From the NCBI GenBank assembly GCA_025846845.1, contig JAOYTL010000037.1:1-13413 (forward strand): 13,413 nucleotides of DNA, written 5' to 3'. Positions 1 to 6,291 of this stretch are shown in pieces. The DNA is from Alloboseaceae bacterium BT-24-1. Its GTDB lineage: Bacteria > Pseudomonadota > Alphaproteobacteria > Rhizobiales > Beijerinckiaceae. The translations under genes and the position numbers were made by a program. Position 1 is the stretch's first letter. Every line of letters begins with the position of its first letter. The notes beneath the pieces were generated by a model, which worked only from the letters and a program-made list of their open reading frames with translations, searched no databases and had not been told where the DNA came from.

Positions 1-102
1 ACCGTCGAAGCCACATGGCGAAAGCTCGGAGACCTCCTCCACCTCGTCTCGCCGACCGAATGCGCCAATTACCTCACAAACGCAGGCTATGCTTCCGTGT
101 AA
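1..102 (+). CDS. IS630-family transposase, C-terminal fragment (cut by window edge)
   Basis: Reading frame 1 is open from the first base and ends in TAA at 100-102, giving 33 residues that begin TVEATWRKLGDLLHLVSPTE and end ANAGY-like (CANYLTNAGYASV). This matches the usual C-terminus of IS630-family DDE transposases, which typically read roughly TWRxIGxLLDxFxPxECANYFxxAGY. The rest of the gene lies to the left of the window, so I cannot tell whether the element is intact or a remnant. The product would cut and join the ends of its own element at TA target dinucleotides. The gene converges on ssb, with only 12 bp between the two stop codons, so an insertion-sequence end must lie at or very near the ssb stop if the element is complete. 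The family call rests on the recognised C-terminal pattern only. Confidence 0.75.
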   Translation, partial: TVEATWRKLGDLLHLVSPTECANYLTNAGYASV

Positions 103-112
103 ATGAAGCATG
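88..112. repeat. Short inverted repeat at the transposase stop codon
   Basis: ATGCTTC (89-95) and GAAGCAT (105-111) form a 7-bp stem, extended by a T-G pair, around a 9-base loop that contains the TAA stop of the transposase. It lies between two convergent genes. It could be a subterminal hairpin of the insertion element or part of a bidirectional terminator. No T-run follows on either strand, so a terminator is not well supported. Confidence 0.4.
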
Positions 113-114
113 CT

Positions 115-654
115 CTAGAACGGGATGTCGTCGTCGAGATGGCTCGACGAGCGCGAACCGCCGCTGCTGCCGCCGCCGCTCGCCATCGCCGGCTGGCGCG
201 AACCGCCGCCGACCGGGCTCGACCGGCCGAAGGAGCCGCTACCGCCCGACGAACCCTCGTCACCATAGCCGCCACCGCCACCAGCCTCGTCACCGCCCTG
301 GCCGCGGCTGTCGAGAATGGTGAGCTCGCCGCGGAAACGCTGCAGCACGATCTCGGTCGTGTACTTCTCGACGCCCTGCTGGTCCTGCCATTTGCGGGTC
401 TGCAGCTGGCCCTCGATGTAAATCTTCGAGCCCTTCTTCAGGTATTGCTCGGCGACCTTGGCGAGGTTCTCGTTGAAGATCACCACGGAGTGCCACTCGG
501 TGCGCTCCTTGCGCTCGCCCGACTGCTTGTCGCGCCAGGTTTCCGAGGTGGCGATCCTGAGGTTGACCACCGGTTCGCCGCTGCCGAGGCGCCGCACCTC
601 GGGGTCGCGCCCGAGATTGCCGACCAGAATGACCTTGTTGACGCTACCAGCCAT
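115..654 (-). CDS. ssb: Single-stranded DNA-binding protein SSB
   Basis: The 179-residue product binds single-stranded DNA as a tetramer in replication, recombination and repair. Residues 1 to about 112 form the OB fold, beginning MAGSVNKVILVGNLGRDPE, with the conserved TEWHSVVIF and KGSKIYIEGQLQTRKWQD segments. A Gly/Ser-rich flexible linker follows (about 120-170). The acidic tail ends DDDIPF, the docking peptide for partner proteins such as the Pol III chi subunit, RecO and exonuclease I. Length and layout are normal for the family. The ATG at 654 has GGAG six bases upstream. The gene has its own promoter, overlapped by a LexA box (743-757), so SOS induction is likely. In many proteobacteria ssb lies beside uvrA. 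Here nadK is upstream and an IS630 transposase end is downstream, so the usual context is not kept on either side. Confidence 0.97.
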   Translation of the reverse strand: MAGSVNKVILVGNLGRDPEVRRLGSGEPVVNLRIATSETWRDKQSGERKERTEWHSVVIFNENLAKVAEQYLKKGSKIYIEGQLQTRKWQDQQGVEKYTTEIVLQRFRGELTILDSRGQGGDEAGGGGGYGDEGSSGGSGSFGRSSPVGGGSRQPAMASGGGSSGGSRSSSHLDDDIPF

Positions 655-730
655 GACAGGCTCCGTTTCCTGCGCACTTCACCACAACCGGCCGATCGAC
701 CGGAGCCGGACCCTAGCCGGGCGTGCGGGC

Positions 731-759
731 ACTATCAACGATGTTCCTGTTTTGTTCAA
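731..759 (-). promoter_or_regulatory. Predicted sigma70 promoter of ssb
   Basis: Read on the minus strand, TTGAAC (complement of 754-759) is followed after exactly 17 bases by GATAGT (complement of 731-736). Each hexamer matches 4 of 6 consensus positions. The predicted start is near 724, which gives a leader of about 70 bases before the ssb ATG. The LexA box covers the -35 hexamer and part of the spacer, the normal arrangement for repression. Confidence 0.6.
743..757 (-). promoter_or_regulatory. LexA (SOS) box upstream of ssb
   Basis: The plus strand reads GTTC-CTGTTTT-GTTC, which is GAAC-N7-GAAC in the direction of ssb. This is an exact match to the direct-repeat LexA operator known for Alphaproteobacteria (GTTC-N7-GTTC), which differs from the palindromic E. 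coli box. It overlaps the predicted -35 of ssb, a gene that belongs to the SOS regulon in several proteobacteria. The motif and its position support each other. Confidence 0.8.
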
Positions 760-877
760 GTGGCATTTCGAGGCTTGTCCCCGATAAAATTTGCGACTGT
801 CGCGAAGGCCAAGAATCTCCGATTGGCATTGATGTGCAGGCCTTCCCTGACGAGCGCCCACCGCCGACGCGGCCGCC

Positions 878-1651
878 TCAATAGCCGAACTGCTCGCGCA
901 GGATACGCTCGTCCAGACTGTGGCCGGGATCATGCAGCATGACGAGGTCGAGCGAGCGGTCGATCGCGATCGAGACCGAGACGACATTGTCGATCTGGGT
1001 GTGGTCGGCGACGGCGCTGACCGGGCGCTTGTCGGCCTCCATGACTGCGATCGTCACCTTGGCATGGTCGGGCAGGAGCGCACCGCGCCAGCGCCGCGGC
1101 CGGAAGGGTGAGAGCGGGGTCAGCGCCAGCAGCGGCGCGTCGAGCGGCAGGATCGGGCCATTGGCCGAGAGGTTGTAGGCGGTCGAGCCGGCCGGAGTCG
1201 CGACCAGCACGCCGTCGGCGACGAGTTCGGACAGGCGTACTTGCCCGTCGACCGAGAGCCGCAGCTTCGCCGCCTGATAGGAGCGGCGGAACAGCGAGAC
1301 CTCGTTGATCGCGCGCGCCTCGACGCGCTTGCCGTTGCAGTCAACCGCCGTCATCGTCAGCGGGTGGACGACGCTGCGCTGCGCCGCCTCGAGCCGCTGG
1401 CGCAGGCCGCGCTCGCGGAACTCGTTCATCAGGAAGCCGACCGAGCCGCGGTTGATGCCGTAGATCGGCTTGGCGGTGCCCATGAAGCGATGCAGCGTCT
1501 GCAGCATCAGCCCGTCGCCGCCGAGCGCGACGACCACCTCGGCCTCGGCCGGATCGGCGTCGCCATAGCGCTCGACCAGCTTGAGCCGCGCGGCCTGGGC
1601 CTCGGCGGTGTCGCTGGCGACGAAGGAGATGGCGGCGAAGCGCTCGGTCAT
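878..1651 (-). CDS. nadK: NAD kinase
   Basis: The 257-residue cytosolic enzyme phosphorylates NAD to NADP with ATP or polyphosphate and is the only de novo source of NADP. Visible family motifs are GGDG at 44-47 (phosphate binding, with the catalytic Asp46), NE at 116-117 in AINEVSL, and the glycine-rich segment ATPAGSTAYNLSANGPI at about 151-167, which binds the nucleotide. Length is normal for alphaproteobacterial NAD kinases. I chose the ATG at 1651. The frame stays open back to a TTG at 1735, but that would place the start inside the upstream terminator T-run and add 28 residues unlike the family. No strong Shine-Dalgarno sequence is seen before 1651. The terminator at 1734-1769 separates it from the hydrolase gene upstream, so it probably has its own promoter within 1652-1733, where I recognise no clear hexamers. 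Confidence 0.95.
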   Translation of the reverse strand: MTERFAAISFVASDTAEAQAARLKLVERYGDADPAEAEVVVALGGDGLMLQTLHRFMGTAKPIYGINRGSVGFLMNEFRERGLRQRLEAAQRSVVHPLTMTAVDCNGKRVEARAINEVSLFRRSYQAAKLRLSVDGQVRLSELVADGVLVATPAGSTAYNLSANGPILPLDAPLLALTPLSPFRPRRWRGALLPDHAKVTIAVMEADKRPVSAVADHTQIDNVVSVSIAIDRSLDLVMLHDPGHSLDERILREQFGY

Positions 1652-1733
1652 CGCTGGTATCCGGTCGGCGGTATCTAGGGCCGGTCTAGCATGGCCTCGG
1701 ATAGGATCGCGAGCCGCCTTGCGAACATGCTGC

Positions 1734-1769
1734 AAAAAGAAAGGCCGAGGCGCATGCCCCGGCCTTTCT
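1734..1769 (-). terminator. Intrinsic terminator of the MBL-fold hydrolase gene
   Basis: AGAAAGGCCG (1738-1747) and CGGCCTTTCT (1760-1769) form a perfect 10-bp stem. After one A-C mismatch it continues as GGC/GCC around a GCAT loop. On the minus strand the stem is followed at once by a T-run (complement of 1734-1738). It begins 21 bases after the stop of the gene ending at 1790. Confidence 0.88.
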
Positions 1770-1789
1770 CCAGCGGATGCGCGAGGGTC

Positions 1790-2776
1790 TCAGATCGCGC
1801 TGCTCCACTGCAACGGTACGAGATCGAAGCCGTTGCCGGCCTTGGCGATATGGCCGGTGGCGGGGAAGGGAGCGTGGTAGAAGGCGACCTGCATCTTGTC
1901 GGCCACGGCCATGTCGAGCAGCTTGCGGCGGGTGGCGGCGGCCTGCGGCCCGTCCATGTCGAACACCGCCGACCAGTCGGGATTGCGCACGAACAGGGCC
2001 GGGTGGTTGGTGGTGTCAGACATCACCATCAGCTTGCCGCTGCCGGAGGAGACGGCGAAGACGGTGTGGCCGGGCGTATGGCCGGGCGCCGCGATCGCGG
2101 TCACCCCGGGCAGGATCTCCTTGCCGGCCTCGTACTGCTTCACGTCCTTGGCGACCGGGCCGAAGACGCGGCGCACGCCGGCGAAGGCCCCCTTCATCGC
2201 CTCGGGTGCGGCGTTCATCTTGGCGTCGTCCATCCAGAACGCCCATTCGGCAGCCGGCACCATGACCTCGGCGTTCGGGAAGACGGCAGTGCCGTCCTTG
2301 AGCCGGAAGCCGTTGATGTGGTCGCCGTGGAAATGGCTGAAGACCACGGTCGAGACGTTCTTCGGGTCGAGCCCGGCGGCCTGGAAATTCTTCATCCAGG
2401 CACCCGAGGTCGGCGCGCCGGAATCGCCGTTGCCGGTATCGATCAGGGTGAGCTTGTCGCCGATCTGCAGCGCCAGCGTGGTGAAGCTGATCGAGAGCGC
2501 GTCCGCCGGCAGATAGGCCTGTTCCATCGCCTTCTTGACGTCGGCGAGCTCGGCATTGCGGACGAAGCCCTCGAGCGGGCGCTTGGCGAAGCCATCGTTC
2601 AGGGCGGTGACGGTGATGTCGCCGACCTTGTAGCGGTAGAAGCCGGGATTCTGGTTCACGGGCGCTCCTTGCGCGTGGGCCGGCGCGATGCCGGTGGGCA
2701 GGTCGAGCGCGGCTGCGGTGGCGAGCACGCTGGCCCCCGCCATCACGGTGCGGCGCGAGGGTTCGAAACGGGCCAT
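1790..2776 (-). CDS. Tat-exported MBL-fold metallo-hydrolase (lactonase/phosphotriesterase-like)
   Basis: The 328-residue protein has a twin-arginine signal (SRRTVMAG, Arg8-Arg9), a hydrophobic stretch and a likely cleavage site after AHA at about 35, so a folded, metal-loaded periplasmic enzyme is expected. The metallo-beta-lactamase fold is clear: LIDTG at 111-115, the dinuclear zinc motif HFHGDH at 148-153, a metal-ligand His in PGHTPGHT (231-238), Asp254 in MSDTTNH and the late His301 region. These features and the secreted form resemble the group that includes methyl parathion hydrolase and AidC/AiiA-like acyl-homoserine lactonases. The true substrate cannot be read from the sequence. 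GGAG lies seven bases before the ATG at 2776. The gene is transcribed alone and ends at a strong terminator. Fold and export are secure, but the activity is inference. Confidence 0.88.
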   Translation of the reverse strand: MARFEPSRRTVMAGASVLATAAALDLPTGIAPAHAQGAPVNQNPGFYRYKVGDITVTALNDGFAKRPLEGFVRNAELADVKKAMEQAYLPADALSISFTTLALQIGDKLTLIDTGNGDSGAPTSGAWMKNFQAAGLDPKNVSTVVFSHFHGDHINGFRLKDGTAVFPNAEVMVPAAEWAFWMDDAKMNAAPEAMKGAFAGVRRVFGPVAKDVKQYEAGKEILPGVTAIAAPGHTPGHTVFAVSSGSGKLMVMSDTTNHPALFVRNPDWSAVFDMDGPQAAATRRKLLDMAVADKMQVAFYHAPFPATGHIAKAGNGFDLVPLQWSSAI

Positions 2777-3021
2777 GATCAGGCTCCAACAACGAGAAGG
2801 GCACGACCTCCCCCGGGTGGCGCCCCGCCAGCCGGCATCATGCCCTGGGCTTTCGGCTCCGCCCGAGCGTCAAACTAGCGGTCGCGACAACGCCTTCAAC
2901 CGCCGTGTGGTCGCTTTGGGTCAACTTTCCGTGAGCCTGCCGCTTCGGCCGGAGCTTCAGTGAGGCAGGTTGAATCAGTTTGTCCGGCAAATCGGCTTCG
3001 CCGTTGAAATGGAAATCCTTT
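2777..3021. other. Intergenic stretch with an imperfect stem-loop, no gene seen
   Basis: These 245 bases separate the hydrolase start from the stop of the 3022-3447 gene, both on the minus strand. CCTGCC (about 2937-2942) and GGCAGG (about 2963-2968) can pair around an inner hairpin, GCTTC-GGCC-GGAGC. The hydrolase promoter should lie here, but no convincing -35/-10 pair is seen. The stretch could be a repeat element of the genome, which one window cannot show. Confidence 0.35.
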
Positions 3022-3447
3022 TTACCGCTCGGCCTGTGCGTCCGGCGGATCGGACCGCCCCCTGGCGAAGGCCTTGAGCAGGGCGGCACAGAGCGCGAGC
3101 GAGGCGAGCGCGCCATGGCCGGAGCAGCCGGCGACCAGTGCCTCATAGGCCTGCTGCTCGGTCGCCACCGATTGCAGGCTCCAGTTCCAGTCCGGCGCCT
3201 TTTCGCGGATGACGCCGACTGCGACGTCGATCTCGGCACTGATCTTGCCGATCGCCTTCCAGAGCGAGCCCTGCTGGTAGATGCCGCCGGGCGGAGTGCG
3301 CGGGGCGAGCAGGGTGGTCGGCTTGCGCCGCACGGTAAAGCCGAGCGCCTCGTAGATGTCGGCGTCGAGATTGCGGTCGGGGCGGCCGGTGCGCTCGCAG
3401 CGTTGTGCGAGGGCGAGCAACTGGTCACGCTGGTCGGCAGAGGTCAT
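3022..3447 (-). CDS. Small protein of the rhizobial/phage ABA-sandwich-like family, function unknown
   Basis: The 141-residue soluble protein has no signal peptide or membrane segment. Its pattern is one I recognise from short proteins common in rhizobial genomes and prophages: an N-terminal helix LLALAQRCE, then the PDRNLDADI signature (23-31), a central SAEIDVAVGVI...PDWNWSL segment (70-91) that corresponds to SxDAAxxLxPxGWxW in relatives, and a C-terminal helix ASLALCAALLKA (115-126). No catalytic motif is visible and the role is unknown. The ATG at 3447 has only a weak, distant GGAG. It lies 72 bases downstream of tRNA-Thr on the same strand, which is a common place for phage-derived cargo. 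Residues 40-60 carry an extra basic stretch that I do not recall from relatives. Confidence 0.7.
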   Translation of the reverse strand: MTSADQRDQLLALAQRCERTGRPDRNLDADIYEALGFTVRRKPTTLLAPRTPPGGIYQQGSLWKAIGKISAEIDVAVGVIREKAPDWNWSLQSVATEQQAYEALVAGCSGHGALASLALCAALLKAFARGRSDPPDAQAER

Positions 3448-3519
3448 CGCTCGGTCGGCTCCGCTCGTCTCCGTCGTCGCGGCGATCTGGCATGCAAACG
3501 ACAGGCCGCCGGGGTCGAA

Positions 3520-3594
3520 TGGTGCCGGCGGAGAGGATCGAACTCCCGACCTTCGGTTTACAAAACCGCTGCACTACCGCTGTGCTACGCCGGC
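3520..3594 (-). tRNA. tRNA-Thr (anticodon TGT)
   Basis: The minus strand folds into a full cloverleaf of 75 bases including an encoded CCA. The acceptor stem is GCCGGCG/CGCCGGC with discriminator A. The D-arm is GCAC/GTGC, and the anticodon stem GCGGT/ACCGA leaves a G-A pair at 27-43. The anticodon loop TTTGTAA gives anticodon TGT, and the T-arm GGGAG-TTCGATC-CTCTC has one G-T pair. It reads ACA and ACG/ACC by wobble depending on modification. The D-loop is short, but the structure is otherwise ordinary. Confidence 0.95.
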
Positions 3595-3709
3595 CCTGAG
3601 CGCTGCGGTATCAGGCCGCTGCGGCGAGGGCAAGGCCGATGGCGGCGACTTCGGGTCGTCGGAAGGAGCGCGATGGCCGGGTCGTTCGTCTCGGCTATGA
3701 TGGCTCGAT

Positions 3710-3725
3710 TGAGGGTAATCCCTCA
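3710..3725. promoter_or_regulatory. Inverted repeat TGAGGG-TAAT-CCCTCA, candidate operator of the hchA operon
   Basis: Two perfect 6-base arms flank a 4-base AT-rich centre, ending 61 bases before the hchA ATG. It is the only clean dyad in the 192-base gap between tRNA-Thr and hchA. Its size suits a dimeric regulator, and the LuxR-type protein encoded two frames downstream is the obvious candidate. It does not match the classical 20-bp lux box. A TTGAGG hexamer overlaps the left arm, but I find no good -10 at the right distance. Confidence 0.4.
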
Positions 3726-3786
3726 TTGCCGCGCGATCCTGGCCCCTTAGGCTCAAGCTGACTGTCACCCAAAGACGGAGGATGCG

Positions 3787-4665
3787 ATGGCCAGCCCGAA
3801 TTCCGATGACAAGCGCCCGACCCCGGATCGAGCGGAGGACAACGCGTTCTTCCCCTCGCCCTATTCGCTCAGCCAGTTCACCGCGCCGAAATCGAACCTG
3901 AGCGGCGCCGACTATCCTAGCCCCTATAAGGACGGGCGCTGGAAGATCCTGATGATCGGCGCCGACGAGCGCTATCTGCTGACCGACAACGGCACGATGT
4001 TCTCGACCGGGAATCATCCGGTCGAGACATTGCTGCCGATGTATCATCTCGACAAAGCCGGTTTTTCCTTCGACGTCGCGACGCTGTCCGGCAATCCGGT
4101 GAAGTTCGAGTACTGGGCGATGCCAAGCGAGGATGCCGAGGTCAAAGGGCTGTTCGCCAGGTATCGCGACCAGTTCAAGCAGCCGCTGAAGCTCTCCGAC
4201 GTGATCGAGAAGGCCCTCGGCGAGGATTCCGACTATATCGGCGTGTTCATCCCCGGCGGCCATGGCGCCCTGATCGGCCTGCCCGAAAGCCGGGATGTAA
4301 AGGCCGTGCTCGAATGGGCGGCAGCGCGAGACAGGTTCGTGATCTCGCTCTGCCACGGCCCGGCGGCGTTCCTCGCCGCGGGGATCGGCAGGGCGAAGGG
4401 CACCAGCATCTACAACGGCTACAAGATCTGCGCCTTCCCCGACGCGCTCGACGCCAAGACGCCCGATATCGGCTACATGCCCGGCCACCTGACCTGGGCC
4501 TTCGGCGAGAAGCTGAAGGAACTCGGGATCGAGATCCTGAACACCGACATCTCGGGCATGGTCCACCGTGACCGCAAGCTCCTGACCGGGGACAGCCCGC
4601 TCGCCGGCAATGCGCTCGGCAAGCTCGCGGCTGCCGCCTTGCTCGAAGAGGTTGCGAGGGGGTGA
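3787..4665 (+). CDS. hchA: Hsp31-type protein, glyoxalase III / protein deglycase (DJ-1/PfpI superfamily)
   Basis: The 292-residue cytosolic protein matches E. coli HchA in length and order of motifs. The family acts as a cofactor-free glyoxalase that turns methylglyoxal into lactate and has holding-chaperone activity. The catalytic triad region is visible: Glu80 in the GNHPVETLLPMYHL segment (E. coli Glu77), and the nucleophile elbow ISLCHGPAAFL with Cys189-His190. His87 and the GVFIPGGHG segment (152-160) correspond to the metal site and the second lobe. The start is firm, since GGAGG at 3777-3781 lies five bases before the ATG. The stop overlaps the possible GTG start of the luxR-type gene, so the two are translationally coupled. 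This context points to induction by carbonyl or redox stress. The HchA identity is strong, while the operon role is inferred. Confidence 0.95.
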   Translation: MASPNSDDKRPTPDRAEDNAFFPSPYSLSQFTAPKSNLSGADYPSPYKDGRWKILMIGADERYLLTDNGTMFSTGNHPVETLLPMYHLDKAGFSFDVATLSGNPVKFEYWAMPSEDAEVKGLFARYRDQFKQPLKLSDVIEKALGEDSDYIGVFIPGGHGALIGLPESRDVKAVLEWAAARDRFVISLCHGPAAFLAAGIGRAKGTSIYNGYKICAFPDALDAKTPDIGYMPGHLTWAFGEKLKELGIEILNTDISGMVHRDRKLLTGDSPLAGNALGKLAAAALLEEVARG

Positions 4666-4670
4666 GCAGC

Positions 4671-5381
4671 ATGCAGGCCGACGCAGCTTTCCACACCGCT
4701 CTGGCGATCGAAGGAAGCGTTGGCCTGCCGGCGATCCAGGCTGCGGTCCGCGCCTTCGCGCGGCCGCTCGGCTATGACCGCTTCGTGCTGTTCTCGGCGT
4801 CCGCGGCGCAGGATGACGAGGTCGAGCGCATCTACTGGGTCGAAGGCGCTTGGTTCGGCGGCAGCGAAGACGTCGATGCCGAGACCTATGTCCGGCGCTG
4901 CCCGATGACCCGCCACGTCCTGCAGGCGCGCGAGCCGTTCTTCTGGACCAAGACCGAGAGCGCCGCCGGGGAGCTTTACCGTGTCGTTCGCGCGCCCCGT
5001 GGTCGCGGCCTTCATGGGCTGCAGGTGCCGGTCTTCGGCCCGCTTGATCTTGAAGGCGCGATGAGCCTGGGCGGCGAGCGCATTAATGCATCGCCGGCCG
5101 CGCGCCTGGCAGCCTCGGTTGTGGCCACCGCTGCCTTCACGGCTGCCCGCAGACTGCTCGAAATTCCCGCTGAAGAGATGGTGAGCGCACTCTCGGCGCG
5201 CGAACGCGAGGTCCTCGCCTGGACTGCGGCTGGTCGGCGGCAGGCCGAGATCGCCGCGACGCTCCGCCTGTCGGAGCGCACGGTCGAGAATCACCTTCGC
5301 CGGGCGCGCCGGCGCCTCGGCGCGTCGACGACGGCTCAGGCCATCCGGGCCGCGATCCGCTCCGGCGACATCGAGGGGTGA
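4671..5381 (+). CDS. LuxR-family transcriptional regulator with degenerate autoinducer domain
   Basis: The 236-residue protein has an N-terminal autoinducer-binding-type domain (about 15-150) and a C-terminal GerE helix-turn-helix (about 166-232: LSAREREVLAW...SERTVENHL). The domain keeps the fold markers YDRF, the REPFFW segment and HGLQVPVFGP. However, the Asp-Pro-Val that anchors the acyl-homoserine lactone amide reads Cys-Pro-Met (77-79), and the Trp and Tyr expected 13 and 9 residues before it are Gly and Val by my alignment. No luxI synthase is nearby, so it is a LuxR solo probably sensing another ligand. I prefer the ATG at 4671, nine bases after AGGGG. A GTG at 4662 overlapping the hchA stop would add three residues but leaves too little room for ribosome binding. 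It likely controls its own operon. Confidence 0.88.
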   Translation: MQADAAFHTALAIEGSVGLPAIQAAVRAFARPLGYDRFVLFSASAAQDDEVERIYWVEGAWFGGSEDVDAETYVRRCPMTRHVLQAREPFFWTKTESAAGELYRVVRAPRGRGLHGLQVPVFGPLDLEGAMSLGGERINASPAARLAASVVATAAFTAARRLLEIPAEEMVSALSAREREVLAWTAAGRRQAEIAATLRLSERTVENHLRRARRRLGASTTAQAIRAAIRSGDIEG

Positions 5382-5407
5382 CCCCGAAACCGGAAGGGAC
5401 GCGCAGG

Positions 5408-6181
5408 ATGAAGAAGACGGTTCTCGTGACGGGTGCGGCCTCCGGCTTCGGCCGTGGCGTCGCCTGGGGGCTCGCCGCCCGCGGCCACACCGTGATCGCC
5501 GGCTGCCAGATCTGGCCACAGGTCTGGGAACTGCGCAACGCTGCGATAGCCGAAGGCCTCGACCTTCGCGTCATCAAGCTCGACGTGCTCAACGAGATCG
5601 ACCGCAGGCATGCGCTCGGCATCGAGATCGATGTCCTGTTCAACAATGCCGGCATCATGGAATCGGGGCCGATGGTCGAGATCCCGATGCCGGTGTTCCG
5701 CTCGGTCTTCGAGACGAACGTCTTCGCCGCCCTTGAGCTCGCGCAGGGCTTCGCGCGCGCCATGGTGAAGCGCGGCTCGGGCCGGATCGTCTGGACATCC
5801 TCGGTGGCGGGGCTGGTCAAGGTCCCGTTCGACGGCGCCTATGCGGCCTCCAAGCATGCGGTCGAGGGCATTTGCTCGGCGATGCACGAGGAGCTCAAGC
5901 CCTATGGGGTCGAGGTCGCGACGGTGAACCCCGGCGCCTTCCGGACCGGCTTCAACGACACCGGGATGGAGAGCATGGATCAGTGGTGGGGACAGGGCGA
6001 TCGCGTCGTCGAGCACTGGCCGGTCCGCGAGCTCAACCGCCAGCACGATCCGGCGGAGATGATCGCGGCGATCATCGAGGTCATCGAGGCCGGGAAGCCA
6101 CGCTATCGCACCGTCAGGCCCGCCAGCGCCGAGGAGATGGTCAGGAAGGAGCAGCAGGAGATCTGGGAACGGCAGGTCTAA
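5408..6181 (+). CDS. Short-chain dehydrogenase/reductase (classical SDR)
   Basis: The 257-residue Rossmann-fold oxidoreductase acts in the cytosol with NAD or NADP. It has the cofactor motif TGAASGFG (8-15), NNAG (79-82), the structural Asn104, and the catalytic Ser at 131/132, Tyr145 and Lys149 in YAASK. A PG pair at 175-176 follows. After the second strand the cofactor-choosing position reads CQ, neither the acidic residue of NAD enzymes nor the Arg of typical NADP enzymes, so cofactor choice is open. The substrate is unknown, and its place behind hchA suggests an aldehyde or ketone. I chose the ATG at 5408 because GGAAGGGA ends eight bases before it. A GTG at 5378 overlapping the luxR stop lacks a site of its own. 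The 26-base gap and shared direction place it in the hchA operon. Confidence 0.92.
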   Translation: MKKTVLVTGAASGFGRGVAWGLAARGHTVIAGCQIWPQVWELRNAAIAEGLDLRVIKLDVLNEIDRRHALGIEIDVLFNNAGIMESGPMVEIPMPVFRSVFETNVFAALELAQGFARAMVKRGSGRIVWTSSVAGLVKVPFDGAYAASKHAVEGICSAMHEELKPYGVEVATVNPGAFRTGFNDTGMESMDQWWGQGDRVVEHWPVRELNRQHDPAEMIAAIIEVIEAGKPRYRTVRPASAEEMVRKEQQEIWERQV

Positions 6182-6291
6182 AGGCGGATATGCCCCGTTG
6201 AACCGGCCAGGTGACGCGGGAGCGACGGCATTCACCTCTCTGTAACCATCTAAGCCGATGCTTTTTCGAAAGCCTTGCCTGAGATGTGTCC

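Noticed and set aside
103..942. 279-codon plus-strand open frame over ssb and its upstream region
   Set aside because: It is antisense to ssb, Ala/Arg/Leu-rich and without homology-like features. The GTTC-N7-GTTC site within it is better explained as the ssb operator.
1652..1735. Upstream extension of NAD kinase to a TTG at 1735
   Set aside because: The start would fall in the T-run of the preceding terminator, the added 28 residues do not resemble the family, and the ATG at 1651 gives the normal length.
1691..2878. 395-codon open frame on the plus strand across the hydrolase gene
   Set aside because: It is antisense to the well-supported MBL-fold gene, reads as low-complexity Gly/Arg/Asp/His protein, and is explained by high GC content at third positions.
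3574..4566. 330-codon open frame on the minus strand opposite hchA and overlapping tRNA-Thr
   Set aside because: hchA has full family motifs and a strong ribosome site. This frame has no recognisable domain and begins inside hchA.
4473..5519. 348-codon open frame on the minus strand opposite the luxR-type gene
   Set aside because: The plus-strand gene has a clear helix-turn-helix and operon context, while this frame is Arg/Ser/Ala-rich without any motif.
6160..6200. GGAAC near the end of the SDR gene as an EcfG-type promoter for the L,D-transpeptidase
   Set aside because: No CGTT-like -10 element occurs at the required 16-17 base distance.
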